A stretch of 5,703 nt of DNA, taken from Thermodesulfovibrionales bacterium. GTDB lineage: Bacteria > Nitrospirota > Thermodesulfovibrionia > Thermodesulfovibrionales > SM23-35. The stretch is from the NCBI GenBank assembly GCA_022865525.1, contig JALHSV010000051.1, positions 1-5,703 of the forward strand, written 5' to 3'. Shown here one piece after another: positions 1 through 5,703 of the stretch (its first letter is position 1; every line of letters begins with the position of its first letter). The notes beneath the pieces are model-generated. The model was not told the DNA's origin, did not search any database, and saw only the letters and a program-made list of their open reading frames with translations. The position numbers and the translations under genes were made by a program.

Positions 1-1
1 G

Positions 2-1333
2 GCTTCCCTTCTTCTTCATGATCAGGTTAAAGAGGGCTGTAAGATAAGAACAGGCGATCAGAGTGCTGTCGAAATAGTTTTCGAAAATGGGTCTTCCTGC
101 TTCCAAAAGTCGAATACTATCGTAGGGTTCCTGAGTTTGAGGAAAAAAGGTGATTCTTATGAACAAAGACTGTCTCTTCAAACCGGCAGGACAATAACAA
201 GGATACTGAAGGCTACCGGCCGGGAACCACGCTTCGAGATCAAAACCCCTTCGGCAGTCTGTGCAGCAAGAGGGACTGTTTTCAGAACTTCCGTTGATTC
301 AAGCGATCATACGCGTTCTGAAGTGTTAGAGGGGAAGGCAGATGTCGAGGCAGCAACGCAAAAATATCTTGTTTCGGAAGGTGAAGGGACTCTTGTTCGG
401 AAAGGGGAACCTCCATTAAAACCCAAAAAACTGTTGCCTCCGCCAAAACTGAAACAGGCAAGCACAATCTATAACAAACTGCCGCTCCGTTTCACATTTG
501 ATCCGGTTGAAGGAGCTGCTTATTACAGAATTTCGATAGCAAAAGATCGAAATGGCAAAGAAATTGTATACGAGAATATTGTGCAACCGGGTGAACTCAT
601 TGAGATTCAGGGTATGGATGACGGAACATATTTTCTTCATGCACTCAGTATCGATGAAATTGGACTGGAAGGTTTGCCGTCAGAGCCTGAAGAGATTCGC
701 GTGAGAACGAATCCATTGCCACCATTTATCAGCCTGCCTGTAAACAGTGCAGAGTACCGGGAAAAATCGCTCGCGTGCAACTGGCTGGCGGTCAAGGATG
801 CGGCAGCATATCACATGCAGATTGCCGGGGATCATGCGTTTAGTCAGATAGTCGAAGAGAGGCCTGCTCTTGCGAGGACTACCTATGAGACACGGGAACT
901 CGATTACGGTAATTATTATTTCAGGATTCGGTCAGTTGCCGAAGATGGGTATGAGGGTGCATGGTCAGACACCATTACCTTTGCCGTAGTACCTCCTCCA
1001 CCATCACCGCCCATCGAACCGCCTGAGGTGGATAAAAAGGAAATGCATATACGATGGCAGGATCTTGGAGAGGGGATGAGCTATCATTTCCAGATGGCTA
1101 AGCATCAGGATTTCACCGCAGTTCTGATCGACAGAAGACTGGAGAAGCCGGAAATCGTGATTCAGAAACCTGAGGAGCCGGGAAAATATTATATCCGTGT
1201 GAGTGCGATTGACTCAAAAGGGTACGAAGGGAGCTTTGCAAAACCTCAGAGTTTTATCATAAAGGAGGGCTCTCTCTTTGTGTTTTTGGGAGTCGTCGGT
1301 ACCTTATGCCTGATATTCTCGCTATTACCTTGA
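2..1333 (+). CDS. FecR-domain protein with Fn3-like repeats and C-terminal membrane anchor (5' partial)
   Basis: The frame is open to the left edge of the window, so the true start lies upstream; a TTG at 137 is not needed as a start because the 45 codons before it continue the same domain. The visible 443 residues begin inside a FecR domain: an IRTGDQSAVEIVFENG stretch near residues 14-30, then IKTPSAVCAARGTVF and a VLEGKADVE strand further on. A proline-rich hinge follows, then three fibronectin-III-like repeats (about residues 145-236, 237-331 and 332-420). Each ends in a pattern like YYFRIRSVAEDGYEG or YYIRVSAIDSKGYEG. The last ~20 residues are hydrophobic, a probable single membrane anchor. 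The missing N-terminus probably carries the export signal. FecR domains are periplasmic signalling or scaffold modules. This is not a classical FecR with an N-terminal anti-sigma domain as far as can be seen. It sits 34 bp before a CHASE2 kinase, so a role in its sensory input is inferred. Confidence 0.88.
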   Translation, partial: ASLLLHDQVKEGCKIRTGDQSAVEIVFENGSSCFQKSNTIVGFLSLRKKGDSYEQRLSLQTGRTITRILKATGREPRFEIKTPSAVCAARGTVFRTSVDSSDHTRSEVLEGKADVEAATQKYLVSEGEGTLVRKGEPPLKPKKLLPPPKLKQASTIYNKLPLRFTFDPVEGAAYYRISIAKDRNGKEIVYENIVQPGELIEIQGMDDGTYFLHALSIDEIGLEGLPSEPEEIRVRTNPLPPFISLPVNSAEYREKSLACNWLAVKDAAAYHMQIAGDHAFSQIVEERPALARTTYETRELDYGNYYFRIRSVAEDGYEGAWSDTITFAVVPPPPSPPIEPPEVDKKEMHIRWQDLGEGMSYHFQMAKHQDFTAVLIDRRLEKPEIVIQKPEEPGKYYIRVSAIDSKGYEGSFAKPQSFIIKEGSLFVFLGVVGTLCLIFSLLP

Positions 1334-1367
1334 AAAAGCTCTGTCGTGCCTTGAGAATGTTCTGTCT

Positions 1368-3530
1368 GTGAAACTGCATCTGACACATAAGAGTATTGTG
1401 CGGTATGTTTTCATACTATCCCTTGGCATTTCTCTCATGCTCTTCTCAGATTACCTTGGTTTTTTTGAGGGTATTGATCATTACCTCTACGATCTTTCTT
1501 TTCGGGTAAGGGGACCTTTAGAGACTGATAAAAGAATTATCATTGCTGCCATCGACGAGAAGACGCTTGATGCATTAGGAAGATGGCCTATAAGGAGGGC
1601 ATCTTACGCCCGACTGCTTGAAGCAGTGAAGGAAGCTAAAGTCGTTGGCATTGATATTATCATGGCCGAAAGGTCGGACGATGATGCTATCCTGGACACT
1701 GCGATGCAAAAGCATGGCAGAGTTGTGTTGCCGGTATACATTGAAAGCCAGCTGAATATATCATATCCGGCAAAAACGTTATCTTCTGCGAAAACCGGTC
1801 ATATTCACGTTGAGCAGGGAATCGACGGCGTTGTCAGAAAAGTTTTCCATACCCTCTCTTACCGGGACACGATATTGCCTTCTTTTTCATCTGTAATTTA
1901 TGAGCTTTTGGCCAATACCATGGTCAATCGTCAGAAGGCAGCGGGGATGTCAGATGGACATACTGTCCCCCGTACGATACTCCAATTGGATCCTATGAAT
2001 ATTAATTATTTTGGCCCGCCGGGAACCTTTCAGCAGATTTCATTATCTGATGTAATCAGCGGTAAGTATCCGCAGTCTTTTTTTTACGATAAGATCCTTC
2101 TGGTCGGAGTAACAACTCCCGGGATCGAGGAGAAAATGTTAACCCCTTTTACACAACACAGGAACAGGATGGCCGGGGTTGAGGTGCATGCAAATATCCT
2201 GAATAGTATGATTTCTCATAATGCTATACATGCGGTTCATGATTCAATGCGATGGTTTTTTGCAGTGATTGTATCGGTCCTCTGTTTTTTCCTCTTTGCT
2301 AAGTCCAGCGAAAGAAAAGCGACCTTATTCTGGATCTTGAGCCTTATAACGGTCGCAGTTTCGGTATTCATTATTTTCTCAGTGATGAATGTTTGGGCAA
2401 GCCCTGCACTCGTGTATGTTTTGCTTACGGTCATGTTTTTAACTGCCCATATTGTCAGGCTTGAAGAGATGGGAAATTTACTCTCAATGGCAAATGATGA
2501 ATGGGACAGGACGTTTAATGATATCAATGATGCAATCATAGTGCATGATTGCGATTTTACCATTGTCCGTGCCAACAAGGCGGCTGAAGAGATTCGCAAA
2601 ACCCACTTCTTTGAACAAATAACGATGAAGTGCCGGGAGCAGTTTATGGGCGGGCAGGGGAGTCTTCGGAGATTTTCCGCGCTTCCGCCTCCCGAACTCA
2701 GTAATCCATTCACGATGGAGATGTTTGACGCGGAGCGAAACCAGTATTGGGAAATACTGACAATCCCACGGTTGGACAACAAGAATCGTATGGCTGGTGT
2801 TATACAAATTATCAGGGATGTAACAGAGAGAAAAAGGGCTGAAGAGGCGATCAGGAGGAATGAGGAGCAGCTCCGGAATCTGACTGCCTATATTCAAAAG
2901 GTATCAGAAATTGAGAGAACGAATATAGCCCGGGAAATACATGACGAACTCGGACAGGCGCTGACTGTTTTAAAAATAGACCTCTCCTGGCTCAGGAAAC
3001 GACTGCTCCAGGATCAGATCCCCATGATGGAAAAAATTGATGCCATGTCAACAATCATCGATAGAACAATCATGACGGTAAAAAAAATATCGACAGATTT
3101 ACGGCCCGGATTGTTAGATGACCTGGGTCTTTCCGCAGCCATTGAATGGCAGTCAGAAGAATTTGAAAAGAGAACCGGAATCGCCTGCAGAATAAAGATT
3201 GATCCAAAAGAGATCACGTTTGATAAAGATCGTAATACAGCCCTCTTTCGTATCCTGCAGGAGACCCTGACGAATATCGCACGACATGCTGCAGCGACAG
3301 AAGTGGATGTAAGCTTACAAAAGAAGGATGGTCAGATAGAACTGAAAGTACAGGACAACGGGAGAGGGATCACGGAAGAAGAGCTTGCCAATCCTCAGTC
3401 GTTCGGTCTCATGGGATTGCGGGAACGTGCTATACTGTTCGGCGGGAACGCTGTCATTCAGGGTGTTCCGGGCAGAGGTACTACCGTGACCGTGAAAATT
3501 CCAGCAGAGAATGTGCGAGAAAACTCATGA
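1368..3530 (+). CDS. CHASE2-PAS sensor histidine kinase, NarL-type (HisKA_3)
   Basis: A 720-residue membrane sensor kinase. Transmembrane segment 1 is at about 11-30. An extracytoplasmic CHASE2 domain spans about 31-294, with family-like motifs YDLSFRVRGP, IIIAAIDEKTLDALGRWP and a GVEVHANILNS end. Three further membrane segments follow at about 295-311, 318-339 and 343-363. A cytoplasmic PAS domain covers about 376-488; its start and end are typical but its middle (about 411-450) is divergent. The HisKA_3 dimerisation domain has the H-box AREIHDELGQ with His525 as predicted phosphoacceptor. The HATPase domain has N-box Asn636, the DNGRG box at 663-667, and glycine-rich loops SFGLMGLRER and GRGTTV. 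All catalytic motifs look intact. The start is GTG with no clear Shine-Dalgarno; a second GTG at 1398 would still keep segment 1. The gene overlaps its response regulator by 4 bp (ATGA), so they are a cognate pair. The CHASE2 ligand is unknown. Confidence 0.95.
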   Translation: MKLHLTHKSIVRYVFILSLGISLMLFSDYLGFFEGIDHYLYDLSFRVRGPLETDKRIIIAAIDEKTLDALGRWPIRRASYARLLEAVKEAKVVGIDIIMAERSDDDAILDTAMQKHGRVVLPVYIESQLNISYPAKTLSSAKTGHIHVEQGIDGVVRKVFHTLSYRDTILPSFSSVIYELLANTMVNRQKAAGMSDGHTVPRTILQLDPMNINYFGPPGTFQQISLSDVISGKYPQSFFYDKILLVGVTTPGIEEKMLTPFTQHRNRMAGVEVHANILNSMISHNAIHAVHDSMRWFFAVIVSVLCFFLFAKSSERKATLFWILSLITVAVSVFIIFSVMNVWASPALVYVLLTVMFLTAHIVRLEEMGNLLSMANDEWDRTFNDINDAIIVHDCDFTIVRANKAAEEIRKTHFFEQITMKCREQFMGGQGSLRRFSALPPPELSNPFTMEMFDAERNQYWEILTIPRLDNKNRMAGVIQIIRDVTERKRAEEAIRRNEEQLRNLTAYIQKVSEIERTNIAREIHDELGQALTVLKIDLSWLRKRLLQDQIPMMEKIDAMSTIIDRTIMTVKKISTDLRPGLLDDLGLSAAIEWQSEEFEKRTGIACRIKIDPKEITFDKDRNTALFRILQETLTNIARHAAATEVDVSLQKKDGQIELKVQDNGRGITEEELANPQSFGLMGLRERAILFGGNAVIQGVPGRGTTVTVKIPAENVRENS

Positions 3531-4159
3531 TAAAGCTTCTTATTGCTGATGATCATGCTATTTTTCGTGAAGGACTGAAACACATCCTTGAAGAGCATCC
3601 TGACATTCTTGTTGCGGATGAAGCAGGGAACGGACAGGAAGTCCTCGATTACATATGGAAAAATGAATATGACATGATCTTGCTGGATATCGGGATGCCG
3701 GGAATGCCTGCACTCGAAGTCCTGAAGCAGGTAAAAAATGGAAAGCCGCGATTGCCGGTTCTTGTTTTAAGCATGTATCCTGAGGATCAATATGCGGTGC
3801 GGTTTATCAGGGCTGGTGCATCCGGGTATCTGACCAAGGAAAGTGCGCCTGAAGAGCTTATCACGGCAATACGAAAAATAACAGCAGGAAGAAAATATAT
3901 CACTTCATCCGTTGCAGAGAAGTTAGCTGATGAGGTGGAACCCGATGCAGATAAACCAGCCCATCATTCCCTTTCAGATCGTGAATTTGAGGTGTTTCGC
4001 CTGATCGCTTCTGGCAAGACTGTCAAACAGATCGCTGAAGATCTCTTTTTAAGTATGAAGACGATCAGCACCTACCGGTCCCGCATTTTGGAAAAGATGA
4101 AGATGAAAACCAATGCAGAATTGATGCATTATGCCCTCAAGCAACATATGCTTGACTGA
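3527..4159 (+). CDS. NarL/FixJ-family response regulator (receiver plus LuxR-type HTH)
   Basis: A 210-residue DNA-binding response regulator of normal family length. The receiver domain is at about 1-120, with acidic pocket Asp8/Asp9, phosphoacceptor Asp54 (ILLDIGMPG), switch residue Ser82 and conserved Lys104 (YLTKES). A charged linker leads to a LuxR-type helix-turn-helix at about 148-207, with the signature LSDREFEVFRLIASGKTVKQIAEDL and recognition helix region SMKTISTYRSRILEKM. No residue expected for phosphotransfer or DNA binding is visibly missing. The ATG overlaps the kinase stop codon and there is no separate strong ribosome site, so translation is probably coupled to the kinase. Phosphorylation by that kinase at Asp54 is the natural assignment. 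Its targets cannot be read from the protein, but tandem palindromes just downstream (4224-4265) are candidate binding sites. Confidence 0.96.
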   Translation: MIKLLIADDHAIFREGLKHILEEHPDILVADEAGNGQEVLDYIWKNEYDMILLDIGMPGMPALEVLKQVKNGKPRLPVLVLSMYPEDQYAVRFIRAGASGYLTKESAPEELITAIRKITAGRKYITSSVAEKLADEVEPDADKPAHHSLSDREFEVFRLIASGKTVKQIAEDLFLSMKTISTYRSRILEKMKMKTNAELMHYALKQHMLD

Positions 4160-4168
4160 GAGAATCCT

Positions 4169-4272
4169 CTTTTTTTGTCCGATTTCCTAAAGGCTGAATG
4201 CATCCCTTCCGTTTACCGCACTGTGTAGGACCAACACCTACAAAACAATAGGCGGAAATCCGACAGAAAAAG
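4169..4272 (+). promoter_or_regulatory. Long imperfect inverted repeat enclosing internal hairpins
   Basis: The arm at 4169-4187 is the near-perfect reverse complement of the arm at 4254-4272: 17 of 19 positions match, and as RNA the two exceptions are one G-U pair and one C-C mismatch. The 66 nt between the arms can form two smaller hairpins: AAGG 4190-4193 with CCTT 4205-4208 (weak), and TGTAGG 4224-4229 with CCTACA 4237-4242 (6 bp, 7-nt loop). Together they could fold into a three-way junction. It lies just after the response regulator stop and about 130 bp before the next gene. There is no T-run after the right arm, so it is not a simple terminator on the + strand. It may be a structured leader RNA, a compound operator, or a small palindromic repeat; I see no target-site duplication. 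The geometry is read directly; the function is not known. Confidence 0.5.
4224..4265 (+). promoter_or_regulatory. Tandem palindromic sites, TGTAGG-N7-CCTACA type (candidate operators)
   Basis: A perfect 6+6 inverted repeat, TGTAGG-N7-CCTACA, is at 4224-4242. A second, degenerate copy, AATAGG-N7-CCGACA, is at 4247-4265 with the same spacing; its reverse complement reads TGTCGG-N7-CCTATT. The two centres are 23 bp apart, roughly two helical turns, as expected for two regulator dimers on the same DNA face. Their position between a NarL-type regulator gene and a separate transcription unit makes that regulator a natural candidate binder. A poor -10-like TATCTT at 4287-4292 would place the second site near -43, where class II activators bind, but no good -35 is present. 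The repeat structure is seen; regulator identity and promoter position are inferred. Confidence 0.45.
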
Positions 4273-4294
4273 TAGAAAACCGCTGATATCTTTA

Positions 4295-4309
4295 TCACAA
4301 TCAATGTGA
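4295..4309 (+). repeat. Short palindrome TCACA-N5-TGTGA
   Basis: A perfect 5+5 inverted repeat with a 5-bp spacer; beyond one mismatch on each side, T-rich and A-rich flanks add three further complementary positions. It sits upstream of the receiver gene and downstream of the tandem palindromes. The half-site order is opposite to a CRP-type TGTGA-N6-TCACA site, so CRP binding is not claimed. It could be a dimeric regulator site or a weak hairpin. Confidence 0.3.
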
Positions 4310-4370
4310 AAAAATAAGTCATGGGAGCATACAAAAATCTGGAAGGAGGAATATGTATATACCCATGGAG

Positions 4371-4402
4371 CATCTCGTATTTTAATACGGTGGAATGAGA
4401 TG
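4371..4402 (+). promoter_or_regulatory. Possible start-codon hairpin and ribosome-binding site of the receiver gene
   Basis: CATCTC at 4371-4376 is the exact reverse complement of GAGATG at 4397-4402, which contains the ATG of the receiver gene. Between them, CGTATT 4376-4381 and AATACG 4384-4389 form a second nested inverted repeat. The presumed Shine-Dalgarno GGTGGA (4389-4394), 5 nt before the ATG, would lie mainly in the unpaired bulge. The fold could limit initiation and could be opened by ribosomes translating a short upstream frame. The complementarity is seen; a regulatory effect is inferred. Confidence 0.35.
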
Positions 4403-4789
4403 AAAGTTCTTATCGTTGATGATTCTGGAGAGGTACGGGAACGGATAAAAATGCTCCTCTCTGAAGTGGAAAAGGTTGAAATGATCGGGGAAGCGGAAAA
4501 TGTGCAGCAAGCTATAGAACATATCAGACAACAGGGTCCTGATGTGGTAATTCTTGATATAAGGATGCCCGGAGGGAACGGTATAGATGTGCTCAGAGAA
4601 ATTGAGAAAAAGGACCGGGTGCCTATTGTCATTATGCTGACAAATTATCCGTATCCCCAGTATAGGAAGAAATGTATGGATGCCGGTGCGGATTTCTTTT
4701 TCGATAAGTCAAGGGAATTTGAAAAAGTTGTCGAGGTTCTGAGTGGTGACATGAAACGGACAAATTGTAACCTTCAGACATCTTCATGA
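4400..4789 (+). CDS. Single-domain response regulator (receiver only)
   Basis: A 129-residue protein that is a CheY-like receiver with only a short tail and no DNA-binding or enzymatic domain. Acidic pocket Asp7/Asp8 (MKVLIVDDSG), phosphoacceptor Asp53 (VVILDIRMPGG), switch Thr81 and Lys103 (FFFDKSREFEKV) are all present. The alpha-4 region reads TNYPYPQYRKKCMDAGADFFFDK. From memory, this signature marks a subset of stand-alone receivers in Nitrospirota and delta-type bacteria, where a TNYPYPQYRKKC sequence follows the switch Thr. The ATG has a moderate ribosome site, GGTGGA, 5 nt upstream, and may lie in a hairpin. It heads a close cluster: the zinc-ribbon gene follows after 18 bp and the sigma-factor gene 76 bp later. 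It likely acts by protein contact, as a phosphate sink or by controlling a partner. Its kinase is not evident; the CHASE2 kinase upstream already has a partner but could also serve it. Confidence 0.93.
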   Translation: MKVLIVDDSGEVRERIKMLLSEVEKVEMIGEAENVQQAIEHIRQQGPDVVILDIRMPGGNGIDVLREIEKKDRVPIVIMLTNYPYPQYRKKCMDAGADFFFDKSREFEKVVEVLSGDMKRTNCNLQTSS

Positions 4790-4807
4790 CAGGAGAGAGG
4801 TGTAAAG

Positions 4808-5008
4808 ATGCAAACAGAAATGATAGAGATAGCAGATCAGGAGATTATGGAGAAAGAAGCAAAGAATGAACCAAGGGTTCCGAACGCAAAGCGGGGCAGG
4901 TTAAAAAAATGCAGCGTATGCGGGATGAGCACATATCAAAAGGAAGGCCTCTGTGTTTTGTGTAAGACAGGTATCAGGCAATCAGGCGAGGCATTGATGA
5001 CTGAATAA
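4808..5008 (+). CDS. Small Cys4 zinc-ribbon protein of unknown function
   Basis: A 66-residue protein with a strong purine-rich ribosome site (AGGAGAGAGG, 4791-4800) before its ATG, which supports it as a real gene despite its size. The N-terminal third is acidic and probably helical (MIEIADQEIMEKEAKNE). A basic stretch (KRGRLKK) follows, then a zinc-ribbon-like array CSVC-N10-CVLC with Cys35, Cys38, Cys49 and Cys52. No signal peptide or membrane segment is visible, so it should be cytoplasmic. I do not recognise a named family. Such small zinc ribbons often bind nucleic acids or transcription-machinery proteins, but nothing here proves that. Its place between a stand-alone receiver and a sigma factor suggests a role in the same control circuit, by inference only. 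Confidence 0.8.
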   Translation: MQTEMIEIADQEIMEKEAKNEPRVPNAKRGRLKKCSVCGMSTYQKEGLCVLCKTGIRQSGEALMTE

Positions 5009-5084
5009 TCGATTCTGAAAAGAAGAACGTTTATGGGATGCATAGGAACCGTTCAGTGACGGTGACGGAAAGAGAGATGGGGAA

Positions 5085-5703
5085 ATGAATACCATGAAAG
5101 AGCGAGATATTTTTGAGGAGATTCTTGACACTACCCAAAAATATGGCATGATGGCCGCTCATCAACTATTTGACGTTTTGCCGCGGGAGCCGTTATCCAT
5201 GGATGATTATGGAGAGATTTTGGATCTCTTCGAAGAGGACAGAAGAGTTGACCATGCAGAGAGTCAGTTTGTCCATGGTGAAGAAGATGGATCAGCAGAT
5301 GACCGTGAACAAGAATCTGACAGGGCAGAAGATCTCATCCAGGCATATTTTCACTCGATGGGCGATATTGTGATACTGACAAGAGAAGAAGAAAGAGCCC
5401 TATCAAAAAGTTTGGAAGACGGCAGAGATATGCTCAGGGCTATTGTCGAGTCAATGCCTGTATACAGGGAAGTCGAAGCGAGCTTAGATGCCTGCGAGCA
5501 AGAGGAGATTATCAGCACAGGAGGAGAAAAAAACGAGAGTATTTTGGATAAGACACTTGCAATAATCGATGATATGATGATGGGTAGGGAAACAATGACG
5601 GATGAGGAGAATGACAGCACCTTTAGGAGAGAAATCGATATTGAAGAATTGAAAAGGAATTATGTAAAAATTACAGGGGCGCGGGAGATTATTTCGAAAG
5701 CAA
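5085..5703 (+). CDS. Sigma-70 family factor, RpoD-like N-terminal part (3' partial)
   Basis: The first 206 codons are visible; the gene runs off the right edge. Residues about 9-57 (EEILDTTQKYGMMAAHQLFDVLP through EILDLFEEDRRVDH) resemble sigma region 1.1, the autoinhibitory domain typical of primary sigma factors. An acidic linker follows. Residues about 83-113 (DLIQAYFHSMGDIVILTREEE, then RALSKSLEDG) match region 1.2, which contacts the promoter discriminator. An acidic segment (about 119-180) resembles a short non-conserved region. The last residues (DIEELKRNYVKITGAREIISKA) look like the helix leading into region 2.1. Regions 2 to 4 are beyond the window, so DNA-binding class cannot be judged. 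The frame has a stop at 5043-5045 and 5085 is its first ATG; ATG 5094 is an alternative, spaced better from GGGGA at 5079. Whether it is the housekeeping sigma or a second RpoD-like paralogue is open; the regulatory neighbours favour a paralogue. Confidence 0.87.
   Translation, partial: MNTMKERDIFEEILDTTQKYGMMAAHQLFDVLPREPLSMDDYGEILDLFEEDRRVDHAESQFVHGEEDGSADDREQESDRAEDLIQAYFHSMGDIVILTREEERALSKSLEDGRDMLRAIVESMPVYREVEASLDACEQEEIISTGGEKNESILDKTLAIIDDMMMGRETMTDEENDSTFRREIDIEELKRNYVKITGAREIISKA

Noticed and set aside
137..1333. TTG start at 137 for the FecR-domain gene
   Set aside because: The frame stays open to the window edge and the upstream 45 codons encode recognisable FecR-domain sequence (IRTGDQSAVEIVFENG), so 137 is internal.
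2598..2720. Possible compensated frameshift in the divergent middle of the PAS domain
   Set aside because: Reading the other two frames there gives stops and no better PAS-like sequence, so the divergence is taken as real.
2237..2897. Minus-strand open frames of 181 and 137 codons inside the kinase gene
   Set aside because: They lie opposite a well-supported kinase (PAS and membrane segments), have no recognisable domains and overlap each other; they are shadows.
4158..4176. Rho-independent terminator right after the response regulator
   Set aside because: AGAG 4159-4162 can pair with CTCT 4167-4170 before a T-run, but a 4-bp stem overlapping the stop codon is too weak. The T-run also fits better as part of the long inverted repeat arm.
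4287..4292. Sigma-70 -10 element TATCTT
   Set aside because: Only 4 of 6 consensus bases and no acceptable -35 at 16-18 bp; plausible only for an activator-dependent promoter, so not listed as a feature.
4137..4632. Minus-strand open frames across the intergenic region and receiver gene
   Set aside because: They overlap each other, cover a conserved receiver domain on the other strand, and read as low-complexity Ser/Ile/Phe-rich protein without a motif.
5048..5063. Hairpin ACCGT/ACGGT before the sigma-factor gene
   Set aside because: A 5-bp stem with a 6-nt loop and no T-run; too short to call a terminator or regulatory element.
5170..5373. A 67-codon + strand frame inside the sigma-factor gene
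   Set aside because: It lies in another frame of the sigma gene, whose regions 1.1 and 1.2 are clear in the frame starting at 5085.

Overview
The window looks like chromosomal DNA of a Gram-negative, signalling-rich environmental bacterium. The FecR plus CHASE2-kinase pairing, the NarL/FixJ-type regulator, the stand-alone receiver with the YPYPQYRKKC motif, and a sigma factor with a region 1.1-like N-terminus together suggest Nitrospirota or a former deltaproteobacterial group. That placement is an impression from protein style, not a search result. All six supported genes lie on the + strand, and both end genes run off the window.

Left block (2-4159): a FecR-domain, Fn3-repeat protein with a C-terminal membrane anchor (5' end missing), a CHASE2-PAS-HisKA_3-HATPase histidine kinase, and its NarL-type response regulator. 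The first two are 34 bp apart; the kinase and regulator overlap in ATGA. They look like one operon: a periplasmic or surface input protein, a transmembrane sensor kinase with an extracytoplasmic CHASE2 domain, and a DNA-binding output regulator.

Middle (4160-4399): 240 bp without a convincing gene but dense in symmetry. It holds a long imperfect inverted repeat (arms 4169-4187 and 4254-4272), two tandem copies of a TGTAGG-N7-CCTACA-type palindrome (4224-4242 and 4247-4265), a TCACA-N5-TGTGA palindrome, and a possible hairpin over the start codon of the next gene. This is the most interesting non-coding part. It is either a multi-site operator region, plausibly for the upstream NarL-type regulator, or a structured leader RNA.

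Right block (4400-5703): a single-domain receiver, a 66-residue Cys4 zinc-ribbon protein, and the first 206 codons of a sigma-70 factor (regions 1.1 and 1.2, cut before region 2). The likely flow is envelope signal, FecR/CHASE2 kinase, NarL-type regulator, then the downstream promoter controlling the receiver, zinc-ribbon protein and sigma factor. That chain is inference from layout. All minus-strand open frames and the short + frame at 5170-5373 are shadows of these genes or of the intergenic region.
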